The notes beneath the pieces are model-generated. The model searched no databases. It worked only from the letters and a program-made list of their open reading frames with translations, and was not told the DNA's origin. The translations under genes were made by a program, and so were the position numbers. Shown piece by piece: positions 8,803 through 18,066 of a DNA stretch of 64,000 nucleotides (position 1 is the stretch's first letter; every line of letters begins with the position of its first letter). The DNA is from Paraburkholderia kirstenboschensis (GTDB taxonomy: Bacteria; Pseudomonadota; Gammaproteobacteria; Burkholderiales; Burkholderiaceae): the NCBI RefSeq assembly GCF_904848585.1, contig NZ_CAJHCR010000020.1, positions 1 to 64,000 of the forward strand. The letters run 5' to 3'.

Positions 8803-9771
8803 CTATGCCTTTTTGTCGTGCGTCACGTCACGCGGCTTGTGCGCTGACGTGGCATTTTTCAGCAGTGCGAGCAGCATAAGGCCCAACGACTGAGGCGGCT
8901 TGATCGAGCTTTGAACGGACTTTTTATCGCCTATTCGAGAAGTCGTAGCGGATTGCTGATCCTTCGGAACAGGACGGCCTTGCGCGTCTAGTATCCAACC
9001 ATTCTTTTTTCCGTGTTCAGTGAGTGTGAAAACGCCGCCGTTAACCGTGAAGTCCGAAATCATGGATTCGGTAACCTCCTTAGACCCGTGAACAACTGTC
9101 GCTTCTTTTTGAATAGTGAAGGTGGAAAACTCGGGCGAAAGCGGCTGTTTAGTTTTAGCGTCCGAAAAATGATCCACCATCTGGCCTAGAAATTTGAAAT
9201 TCGCAGAATGATTGGGCGAAAATCCCGGGTCAAGCTCGTATTTCAGAAATCCCTTGTCGACTTTCGTGCTACGGATCGCATCACCATTCATGATGGAATC
9301 TGCTGCCGCCGTGTCATTCTTGCCAAAACTCACCGAGAGCTGATGACCGCCAGAATCATATGTGCCGCCGTCATTTATGTTGGCTTCGCTAGGGCTGTAT
9401 CGACGGTACATTCCCATATCAAACGCAATGTCATCGACGTAATTCAAATCTGCGCCTTGTTGCTGCGCATACGAATACATATCGGACAGCGTATCGCGAT
9501 CAGCGTCCGTCAACCAATCTACGAGGGGCAAACCAACAGTATTATCGTTAAATTCCGGTATAGAAGCCGGTATGCGCTGCTCGGAACCATACAGCCGGGA
9601 GAGCATGAGTGCGCGACCGCTGAGCGTCACACTGTCAGTCTGCGTCGCTGTTTGGGTCGAAACGGTTGCATACGCGGCAGCGCCGGTCAAGCTGGGACCC
9701 TTTGCCGCTGTCGATTTGACCGCAGGCGCACTACGATCCTGCGTCGTCAAAAGGTTTGAACTGATTTCCAT
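8803..9771 (-). CDS. Conserved hypothetical protein, first tandem paralogue
   Basis: An intact 322-residue protein starting MEISSNLLTTQDRSAP. A Ser/Thr/Ala-rich N-terminal tail (1-45) leads into STQTATQTDSVTLSGRALML and then a mixed alpha/beta body; the C-terminus has SLGLMLLALLKN and a basic tail. There is no classical signal peptide or membrane helix. About half its positions are shared with the next gene downstream (7835-8798), separated by four bases, so this is a tandem duplication in one operon. A secreted small protein lies upstream and an immunity-like relic lies downstream. That context suggests, but does not prove, an antagonistic or secreted role. I recognise no named domain. Confidence 0.7.
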   Translation of the reverse strand: MEISSNLLTTQDRSAPAVKSTAAKGPSLTGAAAYATVSTQTATQTDSVTLSGRALMLSRLYGSEQRIPASIPEFNDNTVGLPLVDWLTDADRDTLSDMYSYAQQQGADLNYVDDIAFDMGMYRRYSPSEANINDGGTYDSGGHQLSVSFGKNDTAAADSIMNGDAIRSTKVDKGFLKYELDPGFSPNHSANFKFLGQMVDHFSDAKTKQPLSPEFSTFTIQKEATVVHGSKEVTESMISDFTVNGGVFTLTEHGKKNGWILDAQGRPVPKDQQSATTSRIGDKKSVQSSIKPPQSLGLMLLALLKNATSAHKPRDVTHDKKA

Positions 9772-9831
9772 GAAAATTCCCCGCTTTGCCCAGCCAGAAT
9801 ATGGCCCCGCCCTTTGCGGGGCCGCTACCGA

Positions 9832-10299
9832 TCAATACGAATAAAAGAAGGTCACGGACTCAGCGCTAGCCGGTTTCAGATTCGCTCCAGGCGCGCTGCG
9901 GCTGATGTTATGCTGAATTTCAACCTTCGCTCCGTTACCGAATGCCAAGGCGTTGAAATCCGTATAATTGGCGTTGCTCGTGCCCGCAGTAACCGGATGG
10001 CATACTGCCGGTTTGATGGTATAGGGCAGGTAATAGCAAATATTTGGCGCGTCGTCGCCAGCGCCGATGTAGGATGTAACCTGATACGCAATTTTCGTCA
10101 GTTTTGTCTGAGCGCCGGGGGGAACACTGCCCCAGTCGCTACCCGCGACGCCGAAATCGGTAATGCTCGTGCCGCCGCTGCCATTTGAATAAATGAACGC
10201 AACCGGGGGCGTGATAGTCTTAGAAATGGGCGTGCCGTCAGTCGCGTGAGCGCTGACAAAAGCGGTAGACAGGAGCGCAGCTAGAATCATTTTCTTCAC
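9832..10299 (-). CDS. Small exported protein of unknown function
   Basis: A 155-residue protein with a clear Sec signal peptide (MKKMILAALLSTAFVSAHA, cleavage likely after AHA). It is followed by a Gly/Ser/Thr-rich mature part with two cysteines (NICYYLPYTIKPAVCHP) that could form a disulfide. GTG at 10299 is chosen because GGAGAAAG precedes it by a few bases; the longer frame from 10365 has no such site. It ends 60 bases upstream of the tandem paralogues on the same strand and may share their transcript. No family recognised. Local sequence is more AT-rich than the right half of the window. Confidence 0.65.
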   Translation of the reverse strand: MKKMILAALLSTAFVSAHATDGTPISKTITPPVAFIYSNGSGGTSITDFGVAGSDWGSVPPGAQTKLTKIAYQVTSYIGAGDDAPNICYYLPYTIKPAVCHPVTAGTSNANYTDFNALAFGNGAKVEIQHNISRSAPGANLKPASAESVTFFYSY

Positions 10300-10587
10300 G
10301 ACTTTCTCCGAAGTTGAACGCCGATAAATGCGCGTTGTGCGCACATATAAACCTAGCACAATCATCTGATGATTTGTCTAGCGGAATATCGGCATTCAGG
10401 AAAAAATCTTGAGGAGTAATGCATGACGCATTTTTGGGTATTTCCTGTGCATAGTTGCTGTGTTCAACAGAAATTTCTTGTATGTCGGCCTCGTAACGGG
10501 TTCGCGTCCGGGCATCCTCGAGAAAGTCAGCGCCAAGTCGGACAGCGCCCTTGCGCGACATTGAACGAAAAGCGGGCTGCGTCATAG
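10300..10587. other. Intergenic, AT-rich; probable promoter region
   Basis: About 290 bases upstream of the exported-protein gene, noticeably AT-richer than surroundings (for example 10320-10460). It would carry the promoter for the 7.1-10.3 kb minus-strand unit. A minus-strand frame through here is not convincing. The right end is the truncation point of the DJ-1-like remnant. Confidence 0.35.
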
Positions 10588-11067
10588 CGCCGCTTCTTCC
10601 GCGACGCGCTCGCTCACTCTCTGGTTCTTGGCGATATTGGTCCGTCGCGCTATTCAGCCGTCTTCTTCGCCGGCGGCCATAGCACGATGTGGGACTTCGC
10701 CGACAGCCAGGCCGTGCAGAAAGTGATCCGCGAGATTTGGGAAGCCGGCGGTGTGGTTTCGGCGGTCTGCCACGGTCCCGCAGCGCTGGTGAACGCCACG
10801 CTCTCGGACGGCAGTTATCTGATCGCAGGCAAGAAAGTTGCGTCGTTCACCGATGAAGAGGAGGCGGAAGTCAAGTACACCACGGTCGTGCCATATCTGT
10901 TGGCCAGTACGTTGAAGCAAGGGGGTGCACTGCATCAACCCGCGCCCAACTGGACCGAGAAGGTCGTAGTCGATGGGCGTCTCGTGACCGGTCAGAACCC
11001 AGCCTCCGCACGCGGCGTTGGACAGGCGGTCGTCGACCAGCTAAAGCCGAGTAAGGCCATCGCCTAA
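10588..11067 (+). pseudogene. DJ-1/PfpI-family protein, N-terminus missing
   Basis: Homology is visible immediately after a TAG stop at 10585: RYSAVFFAGGHSTMWDF is the glyoxalase/DJ-1 segment that normally sits near residue 100. It is followed by VVSAVCHGPAALVNATLSD with the nucleophilic cysteine in its elbow, and VVVDGRLVTGQNPASA. Roughly the first 90 residues are absent. Translation from the ATG at 10687 would give 126 residues holding the catalytic Cys but not the first half of the fold. DJ-1/PfpI proteins are usually glyoxalase-like or chaperone-like; this one is presumably inactive. Next to it lies a truncated aldo-keto reductase. Confidence 0.75.
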
Positions 11068-11136
11068 CGCCGGAGTTGATCATGCCGTCACTACCCTGCC
11101 CACATCGCGAAGTGACGCAGCAACAGGAGACGCAAC

Positions 11137-11307
11137 ATGATCAAACACAAACTCGGCCAAGGGCTCGACGTATCAGCGCTGTCGCTGGGAGCGATGGGTT
11201 ATGGCAGAGCCCGGGAACTGCCCGACCGGGCGGAAATGATCGAACTCATTCGCATGGCCGTCGACCGTGAAATGGACTTCTTCGATACGGCAAAGGTCTA
11301 TGCCCCT
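11137..11307 (+). pseudogene. Aldo-keto reductase, N-terminal fragment only
   Basis: The first 57 codons (LGQGLDVSALSLGAMGYG, then DREMDFFDTAKVYAP) are the first beta-strand, the NADPH-site lead-in and the catalytic-Asp region of an aldo-keto reductase of the AKR13-like type. The match stops abruptly at VYAP, and the frame continues into the next gene. The rest of the roughly 330-residue barrel is missing. A ribosome-binding site (CAGGAG) still precedes the ATG. Confidence 0.8.
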
Positions 11308-11334
11308 AGACGAACACTAAATGACAAACGATAT

Positions 11335-11778
11335 ATGAATAGTCTGTTTACGGAATACCCCCGCCATATCATCTTCCTACTCGTGATGATGTGCGCGCTG
11401 CTGTCGTTGGGTAAGCACGGTAACGTCTATGCGCAGGAGCCGAAAATGTTAGTTCGAATCTCGGAAATCGAAATATTCAGTCAGCACCTCGAAGAATATC
11501 ATCGCATTTTGAACGAAGAGGCTGAGGCCTCAGTGCGCCTTGAACCCGGGGTGCTGTGCATTTTCCCGACCGCTCAAAAGGACAATCCGACGCAGATCAG
11601 GATTCTGGAAGTTTATGCTAGCCGCGATGCCTATGACGCGCATATAAAGTCACCGCATTTCCAGAAGTACAAGAGTTTGACGTCGCAGATGGTGAAGTCG
11701 CTGCGACTGGTGGACATGGCAGCCTTGGATGCAGAGGCGATGCCGCTGATCTTCAAGAAAATGAGCGGTCGGCCGTAA
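11335..11778 (+). CDS. Exported antibiotic-biosynthesis-monooxygenase (ABM) domain protein
   Basis: A 147-residue protein. Residues 1-34 form an exported leader (HIIFLLVMMCALLSLG hydrophobic core, ending NVYAQ). The mature part has the ABM/YgiN ferredoxin-like fold signature: VRISEIEIFSQHLEEYHRIL, ASVRLEPGVLCIFP, and YASRDAYDAHIKSPHFQKYK. Such domains act as small dimeric monooxygenases or heme-degrading folds; a periplasmic location is unusual. The ATG at 11335 is chosen because it gives the signal peptide; the upstream frame is the aldo-keto reductase fragment. The next gene, 33 bases downstream, is another exported dimeric alpha-beta barrel. Confidence 0.75.
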   Translation: MNSLFTEYPRHIIFLLVMMCALLSLGKHGNVYAQEPKMLVRISEIEIFSQHLEEYHRILNEEAEASVRLEPGVLCIFPTAQKDNPTQIRILEVYASRDAYDAHIKSPHFQKYKSLTSQMVKSLRLVDMAALDAEAMPLIFKKMSGRP

Positions 11779-11811
11779 CGAACGCTGGCAAGATTGGAAG
11801 AAAAGTTCGCC

Positions 11812-12204
11812 ATGAAAGAGATCAAATCTCACTTGTTCGGGGCCCTGGTGGGCACGGCCCTCTGCTTGAGCCACCTGTCAGTTCACGCGCAGGCCCCCAC
11901 GGTTGCCACGCCAGCGTACTACGTCGCTGAGTTTCAGGCGACCGATTCCGAGGGCATCAAGCCCTACAGTGCCAAGGTGGAATCGACTTTCAAGCCGTTC
12001 AGCGGGCGCTATATCGTTCGCGGCGGTGAGCTGGACGTAAAAGAGGGCTTTGGCGCCCAAGGGCGCCTGGTCATGATCAAGTTCGATTCACTGGCTCAGG
12101 CGCAGGCCTGGTACAATTCGCCCGCTTATCAGGCCATCATTCCCATCCGCCATCGGTCCGGCAACACCCGGGCCTATATCGTTGAGGGCCTAGCGGAACA
12201 GTGA
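11812..12204 (+). CDS. Exported DUF1330 protein
   Basis: A 130-residue protein with a Sec signal peptide (MKEIKSHLFGALVGTALCLS to HAQA). The mature domain is DUF1330: PAYYVAEFQATDSEGIKPYS, FKPFSGRYIVRGGELDVKEG, VMIKFDSLAQAQAWYNSPAY. DUF1330 is a dimeric alpha-beta-barrel fold related to ABM domains, of uncertain activity. The ATG at 11812 is preferred over TTG at 11794 because GGAAG precedes it and the signal peptide then starts properly. It probably forms a transcript with the ABM gene just upstream. Confidence 0.85.
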   Translation: MKEIKSHLFGALVGTALCLSHLSVHAQAPTVATPAYYVAEFQATDSEGIKPYSAKVESTFKPFSGRYIVRGGELDVKEGFGAQGRLVMIKFDSLAQAQAWYNSPAYQAIIPIRHRSGNTRAYIVEGLAEQ

Positions 12205-12677
12205 ACGCATTGCGTGCCGGACGGTTCATCGTTGCAAATGCACTTCGTCGCGGCGCGCCGAACTCCGGCGTGAAGTGGAAGAATTAAACCAAGCGGTTCA
12301 CCAATGCGTGGCCGTCCGCTTTCGGAGGGTCGAGCTGCCTGCCAGATGTCTTGTCGCTGTCGTTGGTTTACGACCGCTTTGGCCGAACTCGGGAGTCCGG
12401 TAGCCGAGTCGGCCGGGTGTGAGCCAAGCCAAGCCCATTGGTTTTAATGTCGAGTGCAACTTATCAGATCGGGCGCTTCACCGCATCTGTCGGCTGTTGA
12501 CACTTTCAATTCGCTCTCGCGAATCCTTATGTAGTAAGGCTCCTCGGCCGACGATGCGCCGCTCGGCTGCTGGCTGACACATTCTTTGTCGCTACGTTGA
12601 CAGAATTAATGCGGTCCACGATCACACGCGCCCAAACACCGAGGCGTATTGTGGCAACAGTTTTTGGAATGGAGCGA
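12205..12677. other. Gene-free interval between convergent genes
   Basis: About 470 bases without a supported coding region on either strand. No strong hairpin with a T tract was seen. It separates the plus-strand exported proteins from the minus-strand cupin/CMD operon. Confidence 0.4.
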
Positions 12678-13475
12678 TCAGCGCCCCGGCGCGATAGCAA
12701 GCTGTCGATCCAGTGCCTCTCGCGCACGCCGTGCGACTTCTCCGTCTACGCGATCAGCCAACACTTGCCCTACCTGCCGCAACTGATTCGCGGTAAGGCC
12801 GACGTTCATGCTGATGCGCACGTGGGCCTGCAGCTGTGAGTCCACTCCGGATAACGCGGAAAGCATGCTCACGGTGGCGAGTTCACGGCTCTGCCAGTCA
12901 AGGTTATCGCGCTCGAAGATATCGCCGAACAGGTGGGTCTTAAGATATGCATCGATCGCAGGGGCGAATTCAAACAATTGTCCCGTAACCGGACTGCCCG
13001 ACAGCCTGGTCTGGTTCGCGGTGCCAGCGGCAAGCAGGGCATCTCCAGTAGGAATGAGAGAGCCGGGTTGGCGGCCCGCCACATCCTGAATTCCGCGCTG
13101 CTTGCGCATCTCCAGCACCTTCATCAGTTCTGCCAGAGCGTTAAGGCTTCTTGGGAAGCCCGCGTAGGCGTAAAGCTGCACCAGAATTTCCTTGGCTTCA
13201 CTGACCGTCAGGCCCGCGTCCAGACCAGCGTCCAGGGAGGTATTCAGACTGGCAAGATTGCCGGCGGCGGCGAACGCAGCAATCGGCACGATTGCTTGCT
13301 GGCGGTCGGTCAGGGTTTCAGAAGCAGCGGGTAAGTTGGTACCGGTATTCGGCATGTCGTTAGATCCTTCGCTTGTTAAGGGGAAGCTTGATGTTGCTGC
13401 CACGCTCACGATCACGGTCAATGCCGTAGCCTGCGCGTGTTTCCTTAGGCGCTTACCGCGCGTCGTATTGCTCAT
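12678..13475 (-). CDS. Exported carboxymuconolactone-decarboxylase (CMD) family protein
   Basis: A 265-residue protein starting MSNTTRGKRLRK with a basic then hydrophobic leader (ALTVIVSVAATSSF), so probably exported. Two CMD repeats follow: TVSEAKEILVQLYAYAGFPR with SLNALAEL in the first, and SRELATVSMLSALSGV with HVRISMNVGLTANQL in the second. The usual CxxC of peroxidase-type members is not seen. CMD proteins decarboxylate gamma-carboxymuconolactone or act as AhpD-like reductases; the actual substrate is unknown. Its start overlaps the end of the upstream cupin gene by 23 bases, an operon typical of CMD/cupin pairs. Confidence 0.82.
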   Translation of the reverse strand: MSNTTRGKRLRKHAQATALTVIVSVAATSSFPLTSEGSNDMPNTGTNLPAASETLTDRQQAIVPIAAFAAAGNLASLNTSLDAGLDAGLTVSEAKEILVQLYAYAGFPRSLNALAELMKVLEMRKQRGIQDVAGRQPGSLIPTGDALLAAGTANQTRLSGSPVTGQLFEFAPAIDAYLKTHLFGDIFERDNLDWQSRELATVSMLSALSGVDSQLQAHVRISMNVGLTANQLRQVGQVLADRVDGEVARRAREALDRQLAIAPGR

Positions 13476-13959
13476 CGGTGACTTTCTCCATCCATGAAAC
13501 GTTCTTGCCATTAACCGTACCTGTCACAGCCAGATGAGTCATGGGGGAATTGGGCGCGGCGCCATGCCAGTGTTTCACGCCAGGTGGGCACCAGATAACG
13601 TCGCCCGGCCGGATTTGCTGGACTGGTTTCCCCCACTCCTGTGTGAGCCCCACTCCTGATATCACGACCAATCGTTGGCCCGCCGGATGGGTGTGCCAGG
13701 CAGAACGCGCTCCGGGTTCGAAACTGACCAGCCCACCCGAGACGTTGCTGTTCTCGTCTACCGACCAGACAGGTTCCACGCGTACTTGGCCGGTAAAGTT
13801 CTCGGTGGAACCGGTCACCGAAGCCCGCGCACCGGCGCGCGTTATCTTCTGCTGCGCGTCGGCAAGCATCATGTCGTTCGCCCACGCCTCGACGGCACCT
13901 GTCAGGAGTGTTTGAAGGACTGCGAAGGTCAACGCGAAGCGCACAGGCGAAGCATTCAT
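13453..13959 (-). CDS. Exported cupin-domain protein
   Basis: A 168-residue protein with signal peptide MNASPVRFALTFAVLQTLL to AWA. A single cupin follows: motif 1 is GARSAWHTHPAGQRLVVISG (two His), motif 2 is PGDVIWCPPGVKHWHG (His). These supply the usual 3-His metal site. The ATG at 13959 gives the signal peptide; the ORF extends seven residues upstream. It overlaps the CMD gene, which suggests co-translation. Cupin/CMD pairs are widespread in Proteobacteria with unsettled function, often described as quercetinase-like or stress-related. Confidence 0.85.
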   Translation of the reverse strand: MNASPVRFALTFAVLQTLLTGAVEAWANDMMLADAQQKITRAGARASVTGSTENFTGQVRVEPVWSVDENSNVSGGLVSFEPGARSAWHTHPAGQRLVVISGVGLTQEWGKPVQQIRPGDVIWCPPGVKHWHGAAPNSPMTHLAVTGTVNGKNVSWMEKVTDEQYDAR

Positions 13960-14022
13960 AGAAGGTACCCGTTTCAAAGTGATCGACGTCGCAGCCCCGC
14001 ATCAGGCCTGATACGCCGCCGG

Positions 14023-14786
14023 TCAATGGGCGGTGAACCCACCGTCGATTGCAAGGGCATGACCTATTACGAAGGTCGATCCAGTACTGCAAAGCCAAAG
14101 CACCGCATCCGCGATTTCCTCGACGCGCCCAAGCCGTCCGATCGGCTGTTCGCGAAGGATCTCCCTCATTGCATCGGCTTGCTTTTCCAGCATCGCAGAG
14201 ACCATCGGAGTATCGAAGGTGCCGGGGCAAATCGCGTTGATACGGATCCCGCGTGGCGCGTACTCGAGGGCCGCGCTTCGCGTCAGCCCGATCACACCAT
14301 GTTTCGACGCGTGATAGGCCGCCCGGCCAGGGAGTCCCACCAGGCCTCCGAGCGAAGAGCAATTGACGATCGCGCCGCTGCCCTGTTTTCTCATGTGGCT
14401 CAACTCATGCTTCATGCAAGCCCAGACGCCCCGCAGGTTCACGGCGGTGACCTTTTCGAAGTTTTCCGCGGGTTCGTCTGCATCGCTCGGCGGCACCTGA
14501 ATCCCAGCGTTGTTGAAGGCCGCGTCCAGCCGCCAAAAGTCGCCACCGTCCGATTTACCATCTCGGCAACCTACGCTTCATCGGTCACGTCGCAAGCCAC
14601 TGCCAGCACCTGATGCGCTGGAACTCTCAACGAATCCATCGCATGATGGAGGGCATCGGTATTGACGTCTGCCAGCGTCACAGACGCACCCGCCTGCGCG
14701 AATGCCCTGGCAGTCGCGAGACCCGTTCCGGACGCCGCACCGGTGACCAGCGCGACCTGCCCTGAAAAATCGAATGTGACCCGCAC
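14023..14786 (-). pseudogene. Short-chain dehydrogenase/reductase, stop codon plus frameshift
   Basis: A GTG at 14786 behind GGAGG starts an SDR: VALVTGAASGTGLATARAFA is the dinucleotide-binding motif. At 14571-14573, after CDVTDEA, an in-frame TAG interrupts. About 40 bases on, one base is missing, after which LDAAFNNAGIQVPPSDADEP resumes in another frame. The second half is complete: NCSSLGG, YHASK catalytic motif, NAICPGTFDTPM, and IDGGFTAH at the end. Two independent lesions make real inactivation more likely than a single sequencing error. Before damage it would have been about 254 residues. Confidence 0.85.
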
Positions 14787-14902
14787 GATACCTCCTACGT
14801 AATCGTTGACTTGAAAGTTCTGACAACCATCGGGGCGTTGTAGCGGTGCCCGCTCAAATGCGTCCGCCACACATCTGTCCCGCCCGCCCGTGGCGTCAAA
14901 TA

Positions 14903-17112
14903 TCAGGTGACGACCGGCAGCCGGTCGAGGAACTTGTCCAGCGTGACGGGATACTGGCGCACGCGCACTCCGGTCGCGTTATAGATCGCATTTGCGAGGG
15001 CCGGGGCAACTCCCGTCAGACCCAGTTCACCGACTCCCTTCGCTTTCACAGGCGAGATCGCAGGATCGACCTCGTCGATGAAGACGGCGTCAAGATGGGG
15101 GATATCTGCATGAACCGGAACTTCGTAACCGGCGAGGTCATGATTGACAAAGAAACCCTGACGCCTGTCGATCGTCATTTCTTCCATCAACGCCGCGCCA
15201 ACCCCCATCGTCATTCCTCCGATCACCTGGCTGCGTGCCGTCTTGGGGTTGAGGATGCGCCCGGCGGCGCAAACCGCAAGCATTCGTCGAACACGGATTT
15301 CGCCGGTAAACGCATTCACGGCAACCTCGGCGAAGTGCGCTCCAAAGGTCTGAATCGCGAATTGCCTCGACAGGTCTCCGAATTCCATACTGTCTTCGAC
15401 GACGATGTCTCCGTCGGCAGCGGCACGAGCAAGCGACACGCTCCGGTTGCCAAAACGCACTTCGCCAGCGACGAACTCGGCCTCCGAGGCAACGAATCCC
15501 AGTCGCTCGGCAACAACCTGCCGCAGCTTCGTGCACGCCGCGTAAACGCCTGCGGTAACGGAAGCAGCACCCTGCTGCCCTCCAGAACCGGGGGTCTCAG
15601 GGAAGCTCGAATCACCCAGTCTCGCCACGACTCTGTCGATCGACACGCCCATCATCTCGGCCGCAGTCTGTTGAACGATGGTGTAGCTGCCTGTGCCGAT
15701 GTCGGTCATGTCTGTCTCGACCGTGAGCAGTCCGTTGCGACCGAGACGCACTCGCGCGCCTGCCCTGGCAATGGGAGCTCCTCGTATTGCGCTCGCCATG
15801 CCAAGCCCGATGAACCAGTGACCCTCGCGGACCTGGCCCGGCTGCGCGTTCCTCGCACTCCATCCAAAGCGTTCGGCCCCCGTGCGCAGACATTCGACAA
15901 ATGGGCGGGAGGAGAAGGGCCGATCGGGATTCTCGGGATCGACCTTCGTATCGTTCAGGATACGCAGCTCTACCGGGTCCATCCCCAACTTCTCCGCCAT
16001 CTCGTCCATGGCGATCTCGAGCGCCATCAGGCCAGGCGCCTCACCGGGCGCCCGCATAGCGTTACCCTCCGCGAGATCCAGCGTTGCCAGCCGGACGCGG
16101 GTCATCCTGTTTTTACCCGCGTACAGCATCCGGGTAGACAAGGTGGTCGGTTCCGTGCGCCCGCCCGCAAGGTTTCCAGACAGGCTCTCGTGCCCGAGCG
16201 CCGTCAGCTTTCCGTCGCGCGTCGCGCCGAGTCGGACGCGCTGGATGGTCTTGGGCCGGTGGATCGTATTGTTGAACATGATCGGACGTTGAAGCGCGAT
16301 TTTGACTGGCCGACGCACCACCTTCGCTGCAACGGCTGCAAGCACAAGATCCGATTGGACCGTCCCCTTCCCTCCGAAGCCGCCCCCGATGAACGTGGAA
16401 ATCAGCCGGACGTTCTCGCGCGAAATACCAAGAATGAGCCCAAGATCCCGAGTTCCCCAGTTCATCTGCTGGATCGAAGTCCAGCAGGTCACGCGATCAG
16501 CGTCCCACGCCGCAATCGTGGCGTGCGGTTCCATCATTGCATGCGCCTGATCGGGAACTGTGTATGTCTCGTCTACCTTGAACTCCGCATCTGAATAGGC
16601 CTGTTCGAAGTCCCCCCATCCGTCTCAGTCGGACCACCGAACGCCATCTGTGGTGCGATCGGGGCGCTTGCTAGTTGAGCGCAGAGATCGAACCGGCCGG
16701 CGCTACGCGCGTAATCGATGCGAACGAGCGACGCCGCCGCCCGCGCCTGCTCGAATGTCTCGGCGACCACGACAGCAACGGGCTGGTGATAATGATCCAC
16801 GTCTGGCGACGCAAGCATGCGCTGCACGTAGAACTTGCCAATTCCAAGCGGACCGGCGTTGCGATACGTCACGACGGCCAGCACACCCGGCGCGGCCTCT
16901 GCCTGACGCGTATCGATGGCCGTGATCCGCCCTTTCGGAATCCCCGCGCCCAGAATGTAGCCGTAGCAGATATTCGGTGCGACACCGCGGTGCTCATAAG
17001 CGTAGGTCGCGGTGCCGGTGGTTTTCAACTTCGCCTCGAACCGGTCGAGGGGCTGACCGACTACCGCCAACCGGTCAATGGGGTTGGGCCCTGCAAGCGT
17101 GTCGAACTTCAT
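14903..17112 (-). pseudogene. paoC: Molybdopterin-binding subunit of aldehyde oxidoreductase, frameshift in a G6 run
   Basis: This is the large subunit of a xanthine-dehydrogenase-family enzyme, about 736 codons, matching PaoC/YagR in size. The N-terminal frame (17112 to about 16613) contains the small domain (GTATYAYEHRGVAPNICYGY). At a GGGGGG tract the frame shifts by one base and continues as DFEQAYSDAEFKVDETYTVP and AMMEPHATIAAWDADR. Moco-site motifs are GGGFGGKGT, AMRAPGEAPG and GSGGQQGAAS; the catalytic glutamate is in KGVGELGLTG. Everything else is open, so the lesion may be recent, reversible slippage or a homopolymer sequencing error. It is the last gene of a three-gene operon. Confidence 0.85.
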
Positions 17113-17115
17113 GTC

Positions 17116-18066
17116 TCATCCTCTGGCTTGCGCCATTACATAGGCGAGTGTCCGCTCCACCAATGGCAACTTGAATGCGTTCTCGTCGGTCGGCTGGGCG
17201 CCCTTTATGAGTTCAAGGGCGACCGCCTTTGCTCCGCGCGGCATTGCCGCATCGGCTGCAGCAACGCGCCATGGTTTCGGTGCAATGCCGCCAATCGCGA
17301 CCCGTCCGCGGCCGTCACCGTGTATGACAGCTGCGACGGACACAAGCGCGAACGCGTACGACGCGCGATCGCGCACTTTCTGATAGATGTGGCGGCCACC
17401 GACCGGGGGAGGCAACGTGACAGCGGTTATGAGCTCACCAGGCTCAAGGGATGTCTCGACACCTGGCGTCGTGCCCGGCAATCGGTGAAAGTCCGCAATC
17501 GGAATCACCCGCGTCCTCCCGTCAGCGCGGACCGTTCCGACAGATGCATCCAAAACGCGCAATGCCACTGCCATGTCGCTCGGGTGTGTTGCGATACAGT
17601 CGGGACTTCCGCCGATCACGGCAAGTTGCCGGCTGATTCCACCGATTCCCGCGCACCCCGAGCCAGGCTGCCGTTTGTTGCAAGGCTGATTGGTGTCATA
17701 GAAGTATGGGCAGCGGGTACGCTGTAACAAATTGCCGCCGGTTGTCGCCATGTTGCGCAGCTGCCCTGAGGCACCCGCGACAATCGCGCGCGCCAGCAGC
17801 CCGTAGTCGCGCCGCACTCGCACATCGGACTCAAGCTGTGTATTGGTCACCATGGTGCCGATCCGCAACCCGCCCTCTGCAGTGTTCTCTACTCTGTCGA
17901 GGCCGATACCCCGGATATCGACGAGATGAGTCGGCGTCTCGATCTCGAGCTTCATCAGGTCGATCAGGTTGGTGCCTCCAGCGATGAACTTTGCGCCACG
18001 TCGCTGCGCCACGATTCTCGCTGCCTCGGCTGGGCTTGTCGCCCTCTCGAAGGTGAATGCCTTCAT
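17116..18066 (-). CDS. paoB: FAD-binding subunit of aldehyde oxidoreductase
   Basis: A 316-residue protein equal in length to PaoB/YagS. FAD-binding motifs: AKFIAGGTNLIDLMKLEIET near residue 30, and ATTGGNLLQRTRCPYFYDTN near residue 110. The second motif has cysteines typical of PaoB, which carries an extra 4Fe-4S cluster (CPYF, PCNKR, GSGCAGIGG). The C-terminal domain has YQKVRDRASYAFALVSVA. It would pass electrons from the molybdenum site through FAD. Its start overlaps the iron-sulfur subunit stop by four bases (ATGA), and its stop is three bases before the Mo-subunit start, so the three are co-translated. Confidence 0.92.
   Translation of the reverse strand: MKAFTFERATSPAEAARIVAQRRGAKFIAGGTNLIDLMKLEIETPTHLVDIRGIGLDRVENTAEGGLRIGTMVTNTQLESDVRVRRDYGLLARAIVAGASGQLRNMATTGGNLLQRTRCPYFYDTNQPCNKRQPGSGCAGIGGISRQLAVIGGSPDCIATHPSDMAVALRVLDASVGTVRADGRTRVIPIADFHRLPGTTPGVETSLEPGELITAVTLPPPVGGRHIYQKVRDRASYAFALVSVAAVIHGDGRGRVAIGGIAPKPWRVAAADAAMPRGAKAVALELIKGAQPTDENAFKLPLVERTLAYVMAQARG

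Noticed and set aside
10238..10585. Minus-strand 115-codon frame upstream of the exported protein
   Set aside because: It overlaps the start of the signal-peptide protein in another frame and shows no motif; likely chance coding in the promoter region.
14846..16594. Long plus-strand frame of 582 codons
   Set aside because: It is antisense to the molybdopterin subunit, whose catalytic motifs are unmistakable; high-GC shadow frame.
16675..17727. Plus-strand frame of 350 codons
   Set aside because: Antisense shadow of the Mo and FAD subunits of the aldehyde oxidoreductase.
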